Assembly: GCA_028864975.1 (NCBI GenBank)
Contig: JAGWLG010000010.1
Location: forward strand, 1 to 64,000
Length of the DNA: 64,000 nt
From: Thermoplasmata archaeon
GTDB lineage: Archaea; Thermoplasmatota; Thermoplasmata; Lutacidiplasmatales; UBA184
Direction of reading: 5' to 3'
A model generated the notes under the pieces. That model did not search any database. It saw only the letters and a list, made by a program, of their open reading frames with translations, and was not told where the DNA came from. Shown one piece after another: positions 27,701 through 36,603 of this stretch; positions within the stretch are counted from its first letter, which is position 1; every line of letters starts with the position of its first letter. Made by a program: the position numbers and the translations under genes.

Positions 27701-27840
27701 TCCTGGAGTTGCAGGGAGCGAAGGAGGAGTCCGCGACCGTATGGCGCAGGGCCCTCGAGGCCTCCCGTGTCGCAGGATATGCCCATACGGGGAAGGTGGC
27801 GCGAGACGCGCTCTCGCGACTTGGGGCGGCCGCCGAGTGA
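24799..27840 (+). CDS. STAND-like AAA ATPase with nested DUF835 domain and helical-repeat C-terminus
   Basis: Walker A LLLTGPGGMGKTHLLRWL; internal DUF835-like SIVSLEGAEYLVSQNTFAGFLQLVQYLRDVAQESGGHLVLSLNPEAF; Walker B LVVLDDLHWADPST; TPR-like C-terminus. Confidence 0.85.
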   Translation: MAEPEPGTVPGSASAKAVRNAPGMQDRLPVPSEGLVGRSEELSHLRGRLTEVRSGRGHALLLTGPGGMGKTHLLRWLDRAASDQGFQVRWGTCLKEAVAPFFAFEQVFRRVEGREEAVPHDVGTDLGGSLPPFLLIEEDRPTASRTRWSAAKDPSLLLVVSRDSASTLAFRGTPLPPAAHLLRMSRIGEEDCVPPGQLDLLGERTSAHLRRAPGSIVSLEGAEYLVSQNTFAGFLQLVQYLRDVAQESGGHLVLSLNPEAFDPREVSRLEAEAEVLRLRRSAKGHGPDAQGADRDSEPPAATLLRYLGSLESSAARAPQLVVLDDLHWADPSTGLAFQFLARNCRDLPVLLVGAARGEEVSEVVTAEGTSLGDRLESMERDGVLERLVLTPFLAADVYALAARVLGSRLAAGSDPEVSELLRRTEGNPYFLRETLLQLREDGALRVAPGGELRFERSRTAHGPPLRLPTSLKRLVLRRLSALSPEDRGLLATAAAAGSIFDVAPVAAVLGRDAEQVEARFEELSTRHRLLERAGGDRARESDRWEFSHPLVWEATWEELGVAGQRREARRLFAWWSEVRSDEVESLAALGHATGDPALGRPWLSRAFGRAMGRAALETASTYLLWAADLRRSGSAPMDRDLLEEEVGFAWRVAQSGGGRLVRPALERLLSEPLPSSVRWEATSALVSGLLTIDSEEAARVLDGLGSEIARAGDAVPSSVRHRVEAVTVSLKAQQDRNQETLDHALPLLAIPPEEIDPDLRAMMVVATVNAQVYLGRPVEAEALLRAETPRLLQLGDMGLARVENLRMIFARLSGDEKEAIRAGRAAQDALWRAGRVLGAGIAEYNLGGALVELGRLEEADGMAERLLDLGKKFDMPRLRCSGSYLRAEVLVAREAWAEARPWSESALRDAESMKREDDLLDCRVLHTQVRGHLGELDTAVQALQQMDRDGAFSSPANAAAYLEKLADLLELQGAKEESATVWRRALEASRVAGYAHTGKVARDALSRLGAAAE

Positions 27841-27860
27841 TCGAGGGGAGCTCTCCCGCC

Positions 27861-28928
27861 TCAGCCCGCTTCCGGGGCCAAGCCCTCCAGCCCTTGCTCC
27901 CATCGCCAGCGTTCCTGGCACGGGCAGGGCGGCAGGTCCGCGAGCGGGGCGAACTCCTGCGAGAGCGAGGCCTCCTCGATGGCCGCGAGCACGCTCGCAT
28001 CGCACTCGAGGCAGTTGTGGACCCCCCTCGGGTTCCCCCCCGAGGTCGGGAAGCTGACGAGGCGGGTCCCCTCCCGCCGGGTCGGCGCGCCGCGGACGAG
28101 GGTCTCCACGAGGCTCCAGAGCCAGGGGGGACGGTAGAGCCCTCGGCGGAAGAGGTGCTCGACCACGGTACCCCCCTGGAGGTGGACCGGGTTGATGGAA
28201 AGGGTGTCGAAGTGCTCGCTCGCGAGCTTCACCGAGAGCACGGTGTCCTCGATCGCTTCGCGCTCGGTCAGGTAGGGAGGCTTCAGCAGGAGGTAGGCCT
28301 TCGGAGAACCTCCCCCTTCGCGAACACGACGGGCGGCCTCGAAGTACTCGGAAGGCGGCGAGTTCTTGTTCACCGCCCGGCGGAGCACCTCCTCCTGCGT
28401 GCTCTCCAACCCCAGGGCGACCTCGACCTCCCCGCCGCCGAACTCCTCCCGGAGCGACCCCACGTTCTGGGCGTTCACGAACTCAGGAAGGGTCTCGGTC
28501 AGGAACCGGCGGGCGCGGCCGCGGAAAGCCCGAACGACCACCGCCCGGGAGGTCTCGGGGACCTCCCGAGGGTCGAAGAAGCTCCCCGACGTGAAGACCT
28601 TGACGTAGGGCTCGCCCTGGTAGCGCTCGAGGGCACGGTCCACCTGTTCGGCGATCTCCTCCGGCGTCGCGGAGCGACCCAGGGTATCGCGGGCGTAGCC
28701 GCACATGGTGCATCCCTTGAGGTCCGCCCAGTAGCAGCCCCGGGTCCGAAGGATCAGGACGAAGGCGCGCACGCGTTCGCCATGCAGGGCCTCCTTCTCC
28801 GACCAGAGGTTCACGTAGCGCCGGGCGTCCGCCGGGGTCCCGGGGGCGGGCCGTCGTTGCTGGGCCACGGCCCGAGCCACCGAACGTGCGGCCCCGCCCG
28901 ACCCAGGGGCCTGCGTCATCGCGTTCAA
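27861..28928 (-). CDS. Radical SAM enzyme, archaeosine biosynthesis RaSEA-like (Elp3-related)
   Basis: LILRTRGCYWADLKGCTMCGYARD (Cx7Cx2C), KVFTSGSFFDPREVP, VEVALGLESTQEEVL. Confidence 0.82.
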   Translation of the reverse strand: MNAMTQAPGSGGAARSVARAVAQQRRPAPGTPADARRYVNLWSEKEALHGERVRAFVLILRTRGCYWADLKGCTMCGYARDTLGRSATPEEIAEQVDRALERYQGEPYVKVFTSGSFFDPREVPETSRAVVVRAFRGRARRFLTETLPEFVNAQNVGSLREEFGGGEVEVALGLESTQEEVLRRAVNKNSPPSEYFEAARRVREGGGSPKAYLLLKPPYLTEREAIEDTVLSVKLASEHFDTLSINPVHLQGGTVVEHLFRRGLYRPPWLWSLVETLVRGAPTRREGTRLVSFPTSGGNPRGVHNCLECDASVLAAIEEASLSQEFAPLADLPPCPCQERWRWEQGLEGLAPEAG

Positions 28929-29617
28929 CTCCGGCGCCCCGTCGGTCGGGTCCCGTCCCCAACGACCATCTCGACGGTGTCGCCGTCCTTGAGCCGGAGC
29001 GCCCTGCGGAGCTCGACTGCGGCGATGAACTCGGCCACGTCGGAGTAGTGGGTGCGGTCCGGGACGATCAGGTGGCAGGGGCGTCCGTTCAGCTTGGAGG
29101 GGTAGCAGTTCGCACCCCCGAAGGTCCTGCCCTGGTCGGTGAACCCATCGATCCGCACCCCGGCCAAGGAGCGCACCTTCCCCAGCCGTGCGAGACCCTC
29201 GGGCGTGAGCTTCACGTTGAGCGTCCCGGGGAACGGTTTGTACCCGAGGCGGGAGCGGAACTGCGAGACGTACCCCCCGATCGAGAGGTAGTAGCGCCCC
29301 TCCCCGAGCCCGGAGACCACACCGCCGGTGAGCTCGAGCGGCGAGGGCCCTTCCACGATGCTCTTCAGCTCCTCGAGCTCCTTCCTCAGGACCTGGGCGC
29401 CCGCGGGAGTGAGCGAGAGGCCCTGCTTGCGCCCGGAGAGCGAGCGGGTGAGAAGTCCCTGTTGCGTGAGCGCGATGAGGTACTGGCTCGCGGCCTGTTG
29501 GGAGGCCCCGATCGCCTCCCCCAGCTCGCGGGAAGACAGGAAGACGGGCGCTTCCGATGCGCCCCGGGAGGCCAGCAGCTTGAGGACGCCGAAGGCCTCG
29601 CGGGAGAGCGCGCTCAC
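28925..29617 (-). CDS. ribK: CTP-dependent riboflavin kinase with N-terminal HTH
   Basis: GGYVSQFRSRLGYKPFPGTLNVKL, GRTFGGANCYPSKLNGRPCHLIVPDRTHY; N-terminal winged-helix segment. Confidence 0.9.
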   Translation of the reverse strand: MSALSREAFGVLKLLASRGASEAPVFLSSRELGEAIGASQQAASQYLIALTQQGLLTRSLSGRKQGLSLTPAGAQVLRKELEELKSIVEGPSPLELTGGVVSGLGEGRYYLSIGGYVSQFRSRLGYKPFPGTLNVKLTPEGLARLGKVRSLAGVRIDGFTDQGRTFGGANCYPSKLNGRPCHLIVPDRTHYSDVAEFIAAVELRRALRLKDGDTVEMVVGDGTRPTGRRS

Positions 29618-29904
29618 CGCCAGCGTGCCCCGGGTCGCGACTCCGTCGTGACCGCGGGAGCGGGCCCCAGTTTCTCCGCTTGGACCGCGATCACCTGACT
29701 TCCGCGTACCACCACCTTCCCGAGCTTGCGGGTCCTGGACTCGGTCGTTTCCTCGGCCTCTTCCAGCGAGAGGTTGATGAACTCGTCCCAGCCTTCGAGC
29801 TTTCCCTTGAGCGTGCGCGAGTCCTTGAGGACGACGACGACGACCTGCCCCTGGCTGCGGGCCAGGAAGTCCTTCGGGGCGACCATGGGTCGATTCCTGA
29901 CCAC
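29614..29904 (-). CDS. LSm/Sm-like RNA-binding protein
   Basis: VVVVLKDSRTLKGKLEGWDEFINLSLEEAEE, GKVVVRGSQVIAV. Confidence 0.87.
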   Translation of the reverse strand: MVRNRPMVAPKDFLARSQGQVVVVVLKDSRTLKGKLEGWDEFINLSLEEAEETTESRTRKLGKVVVRGSQVIAVQAEKLGPAPAVTTESRPGARWR

Positions 29905-30103
29905 GAAGGGGTCGCCTTAAGTCTTGCGTGGAGCGCCCGACGGACGCAGACGTGGGAGCCCTGAGGTAGCCGGAGGGCTCGGGGCCCGAAAGGGGACCCT
30001 TGTCGGTGAGGGTCAGGCCTTCCGGTCGAGGGCCGCAGAGCCACGTCTCGCGAGGCTCGGCCGGTCGGCCAGGAGTCCTGGGGGCGATGACCGCTGGACG
30101 GCC

Positions 30104-32026
30104 CTAGGTCGTGCCCTTGTCGTCGACCACCTTGAAGTCGGCGTCGACCGCGCCCTTCTTGCCCGGTCCTCCGCCCTTCGGTCCGCCGTCGTCGGACGGA
30201 CCTGCCGTTTCGCCCCCGGCCTCCTCTTCGGCCGCCGGAGGTGGCGGGGGGCTGCCGCTGGCGGCACCCTCGCCGCGGGCACCCTGGTAGAGGCGGGTCG
30301 AGAGCTTGTGCATGGCCTGCGTGAGCTCATCGGCCTTCTGACGCAGGGCCGTGGGTTCCTTCTGCTTGAGCTCGTCGCGCAGGGCCGAGACCTTCTGCTC
30401 GATCTCCGAGCGCTCCTCGCTCGTCACCTTCTCGCCCAGGTCCTTGAGGAGCCGTTCGGCCTCGAAGGCGAGGCTCTCGGCCTTGTTGCGGGCCTCCACC
30501 GACTCGGCGCGCTTCTTGTCCTGGTCGGAGAAGCTCTGGGCCTCGCGGACCATCCGCTCGACCTCGTCCTTCGCGAGCTTGTTGGACGCGGTGATGGTGA
30601 TGCCCTGCTTCTTCTGTGTCCCCAGGTCCTTCGCCGTGACGTTGAGGATCCCGTTGGCGTCGATGTCGAAGGCGACCTCGATCTGAGGGACCCCCTGCGG
30701 CGCGGGAGGGATCCCGGTGAGCATGAACGTCCCCAACGAGACGTTCTGGTCCGCCATCGGGCGCTCGCCCTGAAGGACCTTGATCTCGACGCTCGACTGG
30801 CTGTCCGAGGCTGTCGTGAAGATCTGGCTCTTGCGCGTCGGGATGGTCGTGTTCCGGTCGATGAGCTTGGTGAAGATCCCGCCCTTCGTCTCGACCCCGA
30901 GGGAGAGCGGCGTCACGTCGAGCAGGAGGATGTCCTTGACCTCTCCGCCGAGCACCCCGCCCTGGATGGACGCGCCCACCGCGACGCACTCCATCGGGTC
31001 GACCCCGCGTTCGATCTTCTTCCCGACCAGGTCCTCGACGAACTTCTGGACGATCGGCATCCGTGTCGGTCCCCCGACGAGGACGATCTTGTCCACGTTG
31101 TCCTTGTTGAGCTTAGCATCCTTGAGCGCCTGCTCGAGCGGCTGGCGGCAACGCTGGATGATCGGGCGGATCAGTTCCTCGAGCTTCGCCCGCGTCAGGG
31201 TGAGCGTGAGGTGCTTGGGCCCCTCTTGCGTCGCGGTCAGGAACGGCAGGTTGATCGTCGTCTCGAGAACGCCCGAGAGCTCGATCTTCGCCTTCTCGGC
31301 CGCGTCCCGCACGCGCTGCATCGCCATCTTGTCCTTGCGGATGTCGATGCCGCTCTCCTTCTGGAACTCGGTGGCCACATACTCCGTGAGCGAGCTGTCC
31401 ATGTCCGTCCCGCCGAGCTGGGTGTCCCCGCTCGTCGACAGGACCTCGAAGACCCCTTCGCCGAAGTCCATGAGCGTGACATCGAGCGTCCCGCCGCCTA
31501 GGTCGAAGACAAGGATCTTCTGGTTCTTCCCGGCCTTGTCCAGCCCGTAGGCGAGCGCGGCCGCGGTGGGCTCGTTGATGATCCGGACCACCTCGAGGCC
31601 CGCGATGGTCCCGGCGTCCTTCGTCGCCTGACGCTGGTTGTCGTTGAAGTAGGCGGGGACCGTGATGACCGCCTTCTCCACTTTCTCCCCCAGGAACGCC
31701 TCCGCGTCCCGCTTGATCTTCTGGAGGAGGAAGCCGGAGAGTTGCTGGGGGGTGTAGTCCTTGCCCCAGATCTTGTACTTGTGGTCCGTGCCCATCTTCC
31801 GCTTGAAGGCGTAGACGGTGCCCTCGGGGTTCGAGACGGCCTGGCGCCGCGCGGGCTCGCCCACGAGCAGCTGTCCGTCCTTGGTGAACGCGACGTAGGA
31901 GGGGAAGGCCTTGCCCCCGCCCACGGTGGTCCCCTCGGCGCTCGGGATGATCGCAGGGCGCCCGCCCTCGAGGACAGCGGCCGCGGAATTGCTCGTGCCC
32001 AGGTCGATACCGATGATCTTCGCCAT
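30104..32026 (-). CDS. dnaK: Chaperone DnaK (Hsp70)
   Basis: [67 protein letters not shown]. Confidence 0.98.
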   Translation of the reverse strand: MAKIIGIDLGTSNSAAAVLEGGRPAIIPSAEGTTVGGGKAFPSYVAFTKDGQLLVGEPARRQAVSNPEGTVYAFKRKMGTDHKYKIWGKDYTPQQLSGFLLQKIKRDAEAFLGEKVEKAVITVPAYFNDNQRQATKDAGTIAGLEVVRIINEPTAAALAYGLDKAGKNQKILVFDLGGGTLDVTLMDFGEGVFEVLSTSGDTQLGGTDMDSSLTEYVATEFQKESGIDIRKDKMAMQRVRDAAEKAKIELSGVLETTINLPFLTATQEGPKHLTLTLTRAKLEELIRPIIQRCRQPLEQALKDAKLNKDNVDKIVLVGGPTRMPIVQKFVEDLVGKKIERGVDPMECVAVGASIQGGVLGGEVKDILLLDVTPLSLGVETKGGIFTKLIDRNTTIPTRKSQIFTTASDSQSSVEIKVLQGERPMADQNVSLGTFMLTGIPPAPQGVPQIEVAFDIDANGILNVTAKDLGTQKKQGITITASNKLAKDEVERMVREAQSFSDQDKKRAESVEARNKAESLAFEAERLLKDLGEKVTSEERSEIEQKVSALRDELKQKEPTALRQKADELTQAMHKLSTRLYQGARGEGAASGSPPPPPAAEEEAGGETAGPSDDGGPKGGGPGKKGAVDADFKVVDDKGTT

Positions 32027-32133
32027 GTTGCTTTCAGCTCCGGTGCTTTCGCTTCTCCCACGTGGTGGAACGTCAGCCTTCGGGGCGAGCGGACCGCCCT
32101 ATTTCTCCCCTCGCTCGGATGTGCGTCGACCCT

Positions 32134-32616
32134 TCAGGCGACCGCCACTTTCCGTTCCGGGACGGGGTTCGCCTTCGGGACGGTCACCGTGAGGAGACCA
32201 TCGCGGTAGAGAGCCCCGACCTTCTCCGGGAGGATGCTCTCGGGGAGTTCCAGGGCCCGGTGGAACCCCGAGTACGAGCGCTCCCGGCGGACGAAGTTCT
32301 TCGTCTTGGTCTCCTCCTCGGACGCGTGGTCCGCCCGGATGGTGAGGGTCGTGCCGGTCAAACGAACATCGATCTTCTCCTTCGGAATGCCGGGGAGGCC
32401 GACGTGGACCACGTAGCTCTTCTTGGTCTCCTCGACGTCCGAGAGGGCGGGGAGGGACCCGCCCGGGGTCGTCGCTCGCGGGTCGTCGGTCCAGAAGGAG
32501 GAGAAGAAGTGGTCGCGGAGTTCGTCGAACTTGCGGTCGATCTGCGTGGAGCCCGCCACGATCGGGAGGATCTCGCTCGGAGCCTCGGTCTTGCGCACCT
32601 TGAGCTTGGTCGTCAT
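32134..32616 (-). CDS. Hsp20/alpha-crystallin small heat-shock protein
   Basis: HVGLPGIPKEKIDVRLTGTTLTIRADH, RSYSGFHRALELPESI, GLLTVTVPKA; internal start MTTKLKV. Confidence 0.92.
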   Translation of the reverse strand: MTTKLKVRKTEAPSEILPIVAGSTQIDRKFDELRDHFFSSFWTDDPRATTPGGSLPALSDVEETKKSYVVHVGLPGIPKEKIDVRLTGTTLTIRADHASEEETKTKNFVRRERSYSGFHRALELPESILPEKVGALYRDGLLTVTVPKANPVPERKVAVA

Positions 32617-32631
32617 GCGGCACCTTTCGCG

Positions 32632-32690
32632 CATAGCTATGTGAGTGCTCGTATATAAGGTATAATGTTACGCTTTTCGACATTTTTCGC
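32632..32690 (-). promoter_or_regulatory. hsp20 promoter region: TATA box, palindrome CATAGCTATG, upstream CGAAAA direct repeat
   Basis: On the - strand: GCGAAAAATGTCGAAAAGCGTAACATTATACCTTATATACGAGC...CATAGCTATG, then the start at 32616. Confidence 0.7.
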
Positions 32691-32763
32691 CGAAGTTGGT
32701 ATTCACCTCCGTGACCGCGGCGGCGGCGCTTCTTGCGCTCGAATGGGACCGGGGCGGTCTCGC

Positions 32764-33210
32764 TCAGAGTCGGAAGGTCCTTCGGACCTGCCGCTCAAGG
32801 ACGTGAGGGGTCACCATCCCCACGTGCCGGCGCACGAGCTCCCCCTCATGAAAGAAGAGAAGCGTTGGGATGCTCCGGACCTCGAAGCGTTCGGCGAGAC
32901 TGGGGTCCCGCTCGATGTTGACCCGACCGAACGCGACCTGGCCAGAGAAGCGCCCGGCCTCCGCATCGAAGATCGGTCGGAGCGCCCGGCAGGGGCGGCA
33001 CCAGGCCGCCCAGAGGTCGAGCACGACGTTCTCGTTCTTCTTGAGGTATTCCTTGGCCTCGAGCCCTGAGAGGTTGCGGGGTGACGTCCGCGGTGAGGTT
33101 CGCGTTCTTTCCCGCATCTCTCCCCCTTCCTCCGACCCCGCCCCACGATCGTGGGTGACCTTGGGCTCACCGCTGCTCTGTGAGCCGAACAAGCGCGACA
33201 GCACCGACAT
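32764..33210 (-). CDS. Thioredoxin
   Basis: VVLDLWAAWCRPCRALRPIF, VRSIPTLLFFHEGELV. Confidence 0.92.
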   Translation of the reverse strand: MSVLSRLFGSQSSGEPKVTHDRGAGSEEGGEMRERTRTSPRTSPRNLSGLEAKEYLKKNENVVLDLWAAWCRPCRALRPIFDAEAGRFSGQVAFGRVNIERDPSLAERFEVRSIPTLLFFHEGELVRRHVGMVTPHVLERQVRRTFRL

Positions 33211-33340
33211 GGCGGCCTTGGGGGAGCCCAGGCGCCAAATGGCGTTTGAAGCTCTCCGTGAATGGCGGTTGACCTAACCCTCCGTCGGCGACCCGGGTCC
33301 CCCCCTCGGTGGGGGGGGGAAGAACGGCGAGCGACCCGCT

Positions 33341-33595
33341 CTAGGCTCCGACGGCCTGGACCAGACCGAGGACCCCGGCCTGAAGCACGATGGAGATCCC
33401 GTTGAACACCCAGACGAGCATTATGGCCATGGCCACGTTCCCGTTCTTGAGCTCCTCCATCAACGGGACCCGGAGCGTGGCCTTGTGAGGAATGGAGATC
33501 CCCAGGTAGATGGCGAGGCCGGCGAGCCCGGTCGCCACGAACAGTTGGACCAGTCCGAAGACAAGATGGACGATCTGGGTCACGAGGTCGACCAT
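33341..33595 (-). CDS. Small membrane protein, DUF350-like
   Basis: 84 aa from internal ATG: MVDLVTQIVHLVFGLVQLFVATGLAGLAIYLG...NGNVAMAIMLVWVFNGISIVLQ. Confidence 0.65.
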   Translation of the reverse strand: MVDLVTQIVHLVFGLVQLFVATGLAGLAIYLGISIPHKATLRVPLMEELKNGNVAMAIMLVWVFNGISIVLQAGVLGLVQAVGA

Positions 33596-33759
33596 GCGCG
33601 GTCGCAGACCGTTCACGTGCTTCGTTCTCCACTCGACGAGCGTCGAGCGGCCCGCGTTCAGGTTTCGGTGGTGCTCTACGAGGTAGGATCGGGCCGACAC
33701 CGTGGAACGCGACGGGGCTCTGGCGTCTCGGAGCGCCGCCCCGGGGGCCGACCGGCTCC

Positions 33760-34272
33760 TCAGCGCATGGCACGAGGTCCGGTGCGTTTCCCCCTGGCAT
33801 GGGGGCGATTCTCGCGGCCCGTCCGCTTCCGATAGTCGCGGTCGAGAGAGCGAGCGAATCCGCGCCACAGGTCGAGCAGACCCGGCTCGTACTCTCGGCG
33901 CGAAGGTTGGCCCGGGTACATCTCCCGGGGGCGGCGGCGGGCCCGAATATCCAGTTGCGTCCGACCCGCGGATAGCTCCCGCAGAGTATAGTCGAGAGAC
34001 AGGACGCGCGATGTCCCATACGAGTCCACGTGCCACCGATCGGGGGGGAACAGGAGGGTCCTGTTCTGATTCAGGAGCCACCGGTCCTTGGACTTCCAGA
34101 GGTCCTGCAGAACGATCTCGCTCGGGTCGCTTTGGAGCACTCTTCGGACGAACGGTGCTCCCGCACGCTTCCCGTCGTCGCGCGTGTAATCGGTGCACCA
34201 CCTGAAGACGTAGTCCAACGGTGCGTGGAACACGATGCGGATCCGGAACACCGGAGGGGGGAATCGAGCCAT
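33760..34272 (-). CDS. SRPBCC-like (polyketide cyclase/START) protein
   Basis: MARFPPPVFRIRIVFHAPLDYVFRWCTDYTRDD... Confidence 0.6.
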   Translation of the reverse strand: MARFPPPVFRIRIVFHAPLDYVFRWCTDYTRDDGKRAGAPFVRRVLQSDPSEIVLQDLWKSKDRWLLNQNRTLLFPPDRWHVDSYGTSRVLSLDYTLRELSAGRTQLDIRARRRPREMYPGQPSRREYEPGLLDLWRGFARSLDRDYRKRTGRENRPHARGKRTGPRAMR

Positions 34273-34804
34273 CCGTAACCTCAACCGGATGGTGGGCGCC
34301 TCTTAAGTCCGCGCTCGACGACCGTCGAGCGGCCGCGTTCAGATCCTGGGAGCCGCTTCACCGGCCGACGGCGCCGCGGACCGCCAGAGGTGCGTGGGCC
34401 GGTGTCGGTCGAGGGAGAGCCACTTGAACCGAAAGCAGGTCTCGGGCCGGAGGACCGGTGCCTCCGTCCTGCGAGAAGCTCAAATTCTCCCGACTGAGGC
34501 CAGCGGGGACGCTTCCCCCGCGCGGACCTCGCGGGTTGGGTGGGTGGAGGTCAGAAAGGGCGAGCAAGGCCTCTTCCTCGGATCACCAGGGTCGAGGCCT
34601 CGATGCTGCGGCCGCTATCGGCGGTTCCCTTCTGACCCATGGTTCGGTCCCCGACCTCTCGACCTTTAGGCGCCCTCCGCACCGAAAGGTCTCCCCTCCC
34701 TTTGACATCGAGAGCGGGAGTAGGAGCCTCCCGTAGGCTCTCACCTTCCCTCCTCGGCACGCCACCGCAGAAAGCCCGAAGTATCCCACCACGTTCCGCC
34801 CGAC

Positions 34805-36046
34805 GTGCCCGCCCCCACTTCCCCTTCCTCTGACCCCTCGCTTCCGTTATCCCCTCTCGAGGCCGAGCTCCAGGACATCCTGCCCAGAGCTTCGGCCTGG
34901 CGGCAGGCCATCCACCGCTCTCCCGAGCTCGCCTACGGCGAACGAGGGACGCAAGCGACGGTCCTGGAGGTGCTCCGGCGGCTCGGGATCCCGGCGGAGA
35001 AGTTGGGCGACACGACCGCCGTGGTGGGCCTCATCGCACCCAAGGCGAAGGGTCGGTGCGTCGGGGTCCGGGCCGATATGGATGCGCTACCGATCTGCGA
35101 GGGGACCGGAGCGCCGTTCGCTTCGACCAACGGAGCGATGCATGCGTGCGGTCACGACGTCCACGTCGCTTCTCTCTTGGGCGCGGCCGCCTACTGGAAG
35201 GCCCACGAGGGCGACCTCCCCGGCCCCGTGAAGCTCCTCTTCCAGCCCGCGGAGGAGGAGGGGGCCACGGGAGGCGCACTCCCGATGGTCAAGGCCGGCG
35301 TCCTCGATTCCACACCCAGGGTCGATGCGGTCTTCGCGATCCACCTCAAGAACGTCCTACCGAACGCGACCTTCGGGGTCCGCCCAGGCCCCGCCATGGC
35401 CTCCCCGGACCACTTCGAAGTGAAGGTGCTGGGTCGTGGAGGGCATGCCGCCTACCCGCACAAGGCAATCGACCCCGTCGTCATGGCCAGCGAGGTTGTC
35501 GTTGGTCTCCAAGCTGTGGTGAGCCGCTATCGCGACCCTCTCGACCCGGTCGTAGTCTCCGTCTCGATGATCCACGGGGGCGAGAAGGACAACATCCTCC
35601 CCGACAAGGTCGAGCTGGAGGGCACGATCCGCACGGTACGCCCCGACACCCGGGACCGCATCGAGAAGGTCTTCCATCAGCGGGTGCGCGGGATCGTCGA
35701 GAGCGCAGGCGGGAAGGTGGAGATCGTCTACCATCGGGGCTATCCCGTCACGGTCAACCCCCCGAAGGTCGCGGCCCTCGTCGAGGAGGCGCTCCGCCAG
35801 GAGTTCCCTTCCGAACGGGTCCTCCATCTTGAGGAGCCCTACATGGGCGGGGAGGACTTCTCCCGTTTCTTGGAGGAGCGGCCCGGGCTCTACATGTTCG
35901 TGGGGACGGACGACGGCGGCGCCGGTGGCCAGGCGATGCATTCTGCGCGCTACCTCCCTCCTGAGCGCGCGGTCCTCACGAGCATGGCCGGGCATGTGTG
36001 CGCCGTGCGTGCGCTCCAGCATGCCCCTGCCAGCGCCCTCGGGTGA
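34805..36046 (+). CDS. M20 family amidohydrolase (hippurate/IAA-amino acid hydrolase type)
   Basis: HRSPELAYGERGT, GVRADMDALPICE, HACGHDVHVASLLGAA, LLFQPAEEEGATGG, EPYMGGEDFSRF. Confidence 0.93.
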   Translation: MPAPTSPSSDPSLPLSPLEAELQDILPRASAWRQAIHRSPELAYGERGTQATVLEVLRRLGIPAEKLGDTTAVVGLIAPKAKGRCVGVRADMDALPICEGTGAPFASTNGAMHACGHDVHVASLLGAAAYWKAHEGDLPGPVKLLFQPAEEEGATGGALPMVKAGVLDSTPRVDAVFAIHLKNVLPNATFGVRPGPAMASPDHFEVKVLGRGGHAAYPHKAIDPVVMASEVVVGLQAVVSRYRDPLDPVVVSVSMIHGGEKDNILPDKVELEGTIRTVRPDTRDRIEKVFHQRVRGIVESAGGKVEIVYHRGYPVTVNPPKVAALVEEALRQEFPSERVLHLEEPYMGGEDFSRFLEERPGLYMFVGTDDGGAGGQAMHSARYLPPERAVLTSMAGHVCAVRALQHAPASALG

Positions 36047-36164
36047 GACCCGGGACCTCCTCGAGCACCGTCCGGCAAGTGGGACCGACCCGCCAACCGT
36101 CCCGTCCGAACCGGTGAGGCCGAGGGTGAAAGGGTCTTGACCCTAGCACCGTCCCCGGCCTCGG

Positions 36165-36566
36165 GTGCTGCCGATGCTCGCGAAGTCCCAACTGGTGACC
36201 TTGGTGCCGATCAGGAACATGGACCGCGCGGTCAAGTTCTACACGAAGACCTTGGGGGGGAAGCTCCTCATGCGCGCCACCGGGGAGATGAGGGACGGAT
36301 GGGCCTCGGTGAAGGTCGGGGGCGACGAGCTCTGGCTCATTGTCCCCTCGAAGAGGGAGCGTCGGAGCGCGGCGTACTCGACCTTCGTCGTGAAGGACAT
36401 TCGCAAGGTTGTCAAGGGACTTCTTCGACGGCGCGTCAAGTTCGACGCCGCGGAGCGGATGCCCGGCTCGAAGGCCGAGGGCCCGATCGCGGTCGCCCCT
36501 TGGGGCTCGTCCGCTTTCTTCCATGACACCGAAGGCAACCTCTTGATGCTCTGGCAGAACGCTTGA
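36165..36566 (+). CDS. VOC/glyoxalase family protein
   Basis: IRNMDRAVKFYTKTLGGKLLMR...SAFFHDTEGNLLMLWQ. Confidence 0.85.
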   Translation: MLPMLAKSQLVTLVPIRNMDRAVKFYTKTLGGKLLMRATGEMRDGWASVKVGGDELWLIVPSKRERRSAAYSTFVVKDIRKVVKGLLRRRVKFDAAERMPGSKAEGPIAVAPWGSSAFFHDTEGNLLMLWQNA

Positions 36567-36603
36567 GCCGGGGGCACGGGAATCCCGGGGGCTGGGAACC
36601 GAC

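Noticed and set aside
34400-34505. tRNA-like stretch (GAGAAGCTCAAATTCTCCCGACTG with upstream GTGTCGG)
   Set aside because: T-loop does not match TTCRANY, acceptor pairing is poor and no clear D/anticodon arms; not called as a tRNA.
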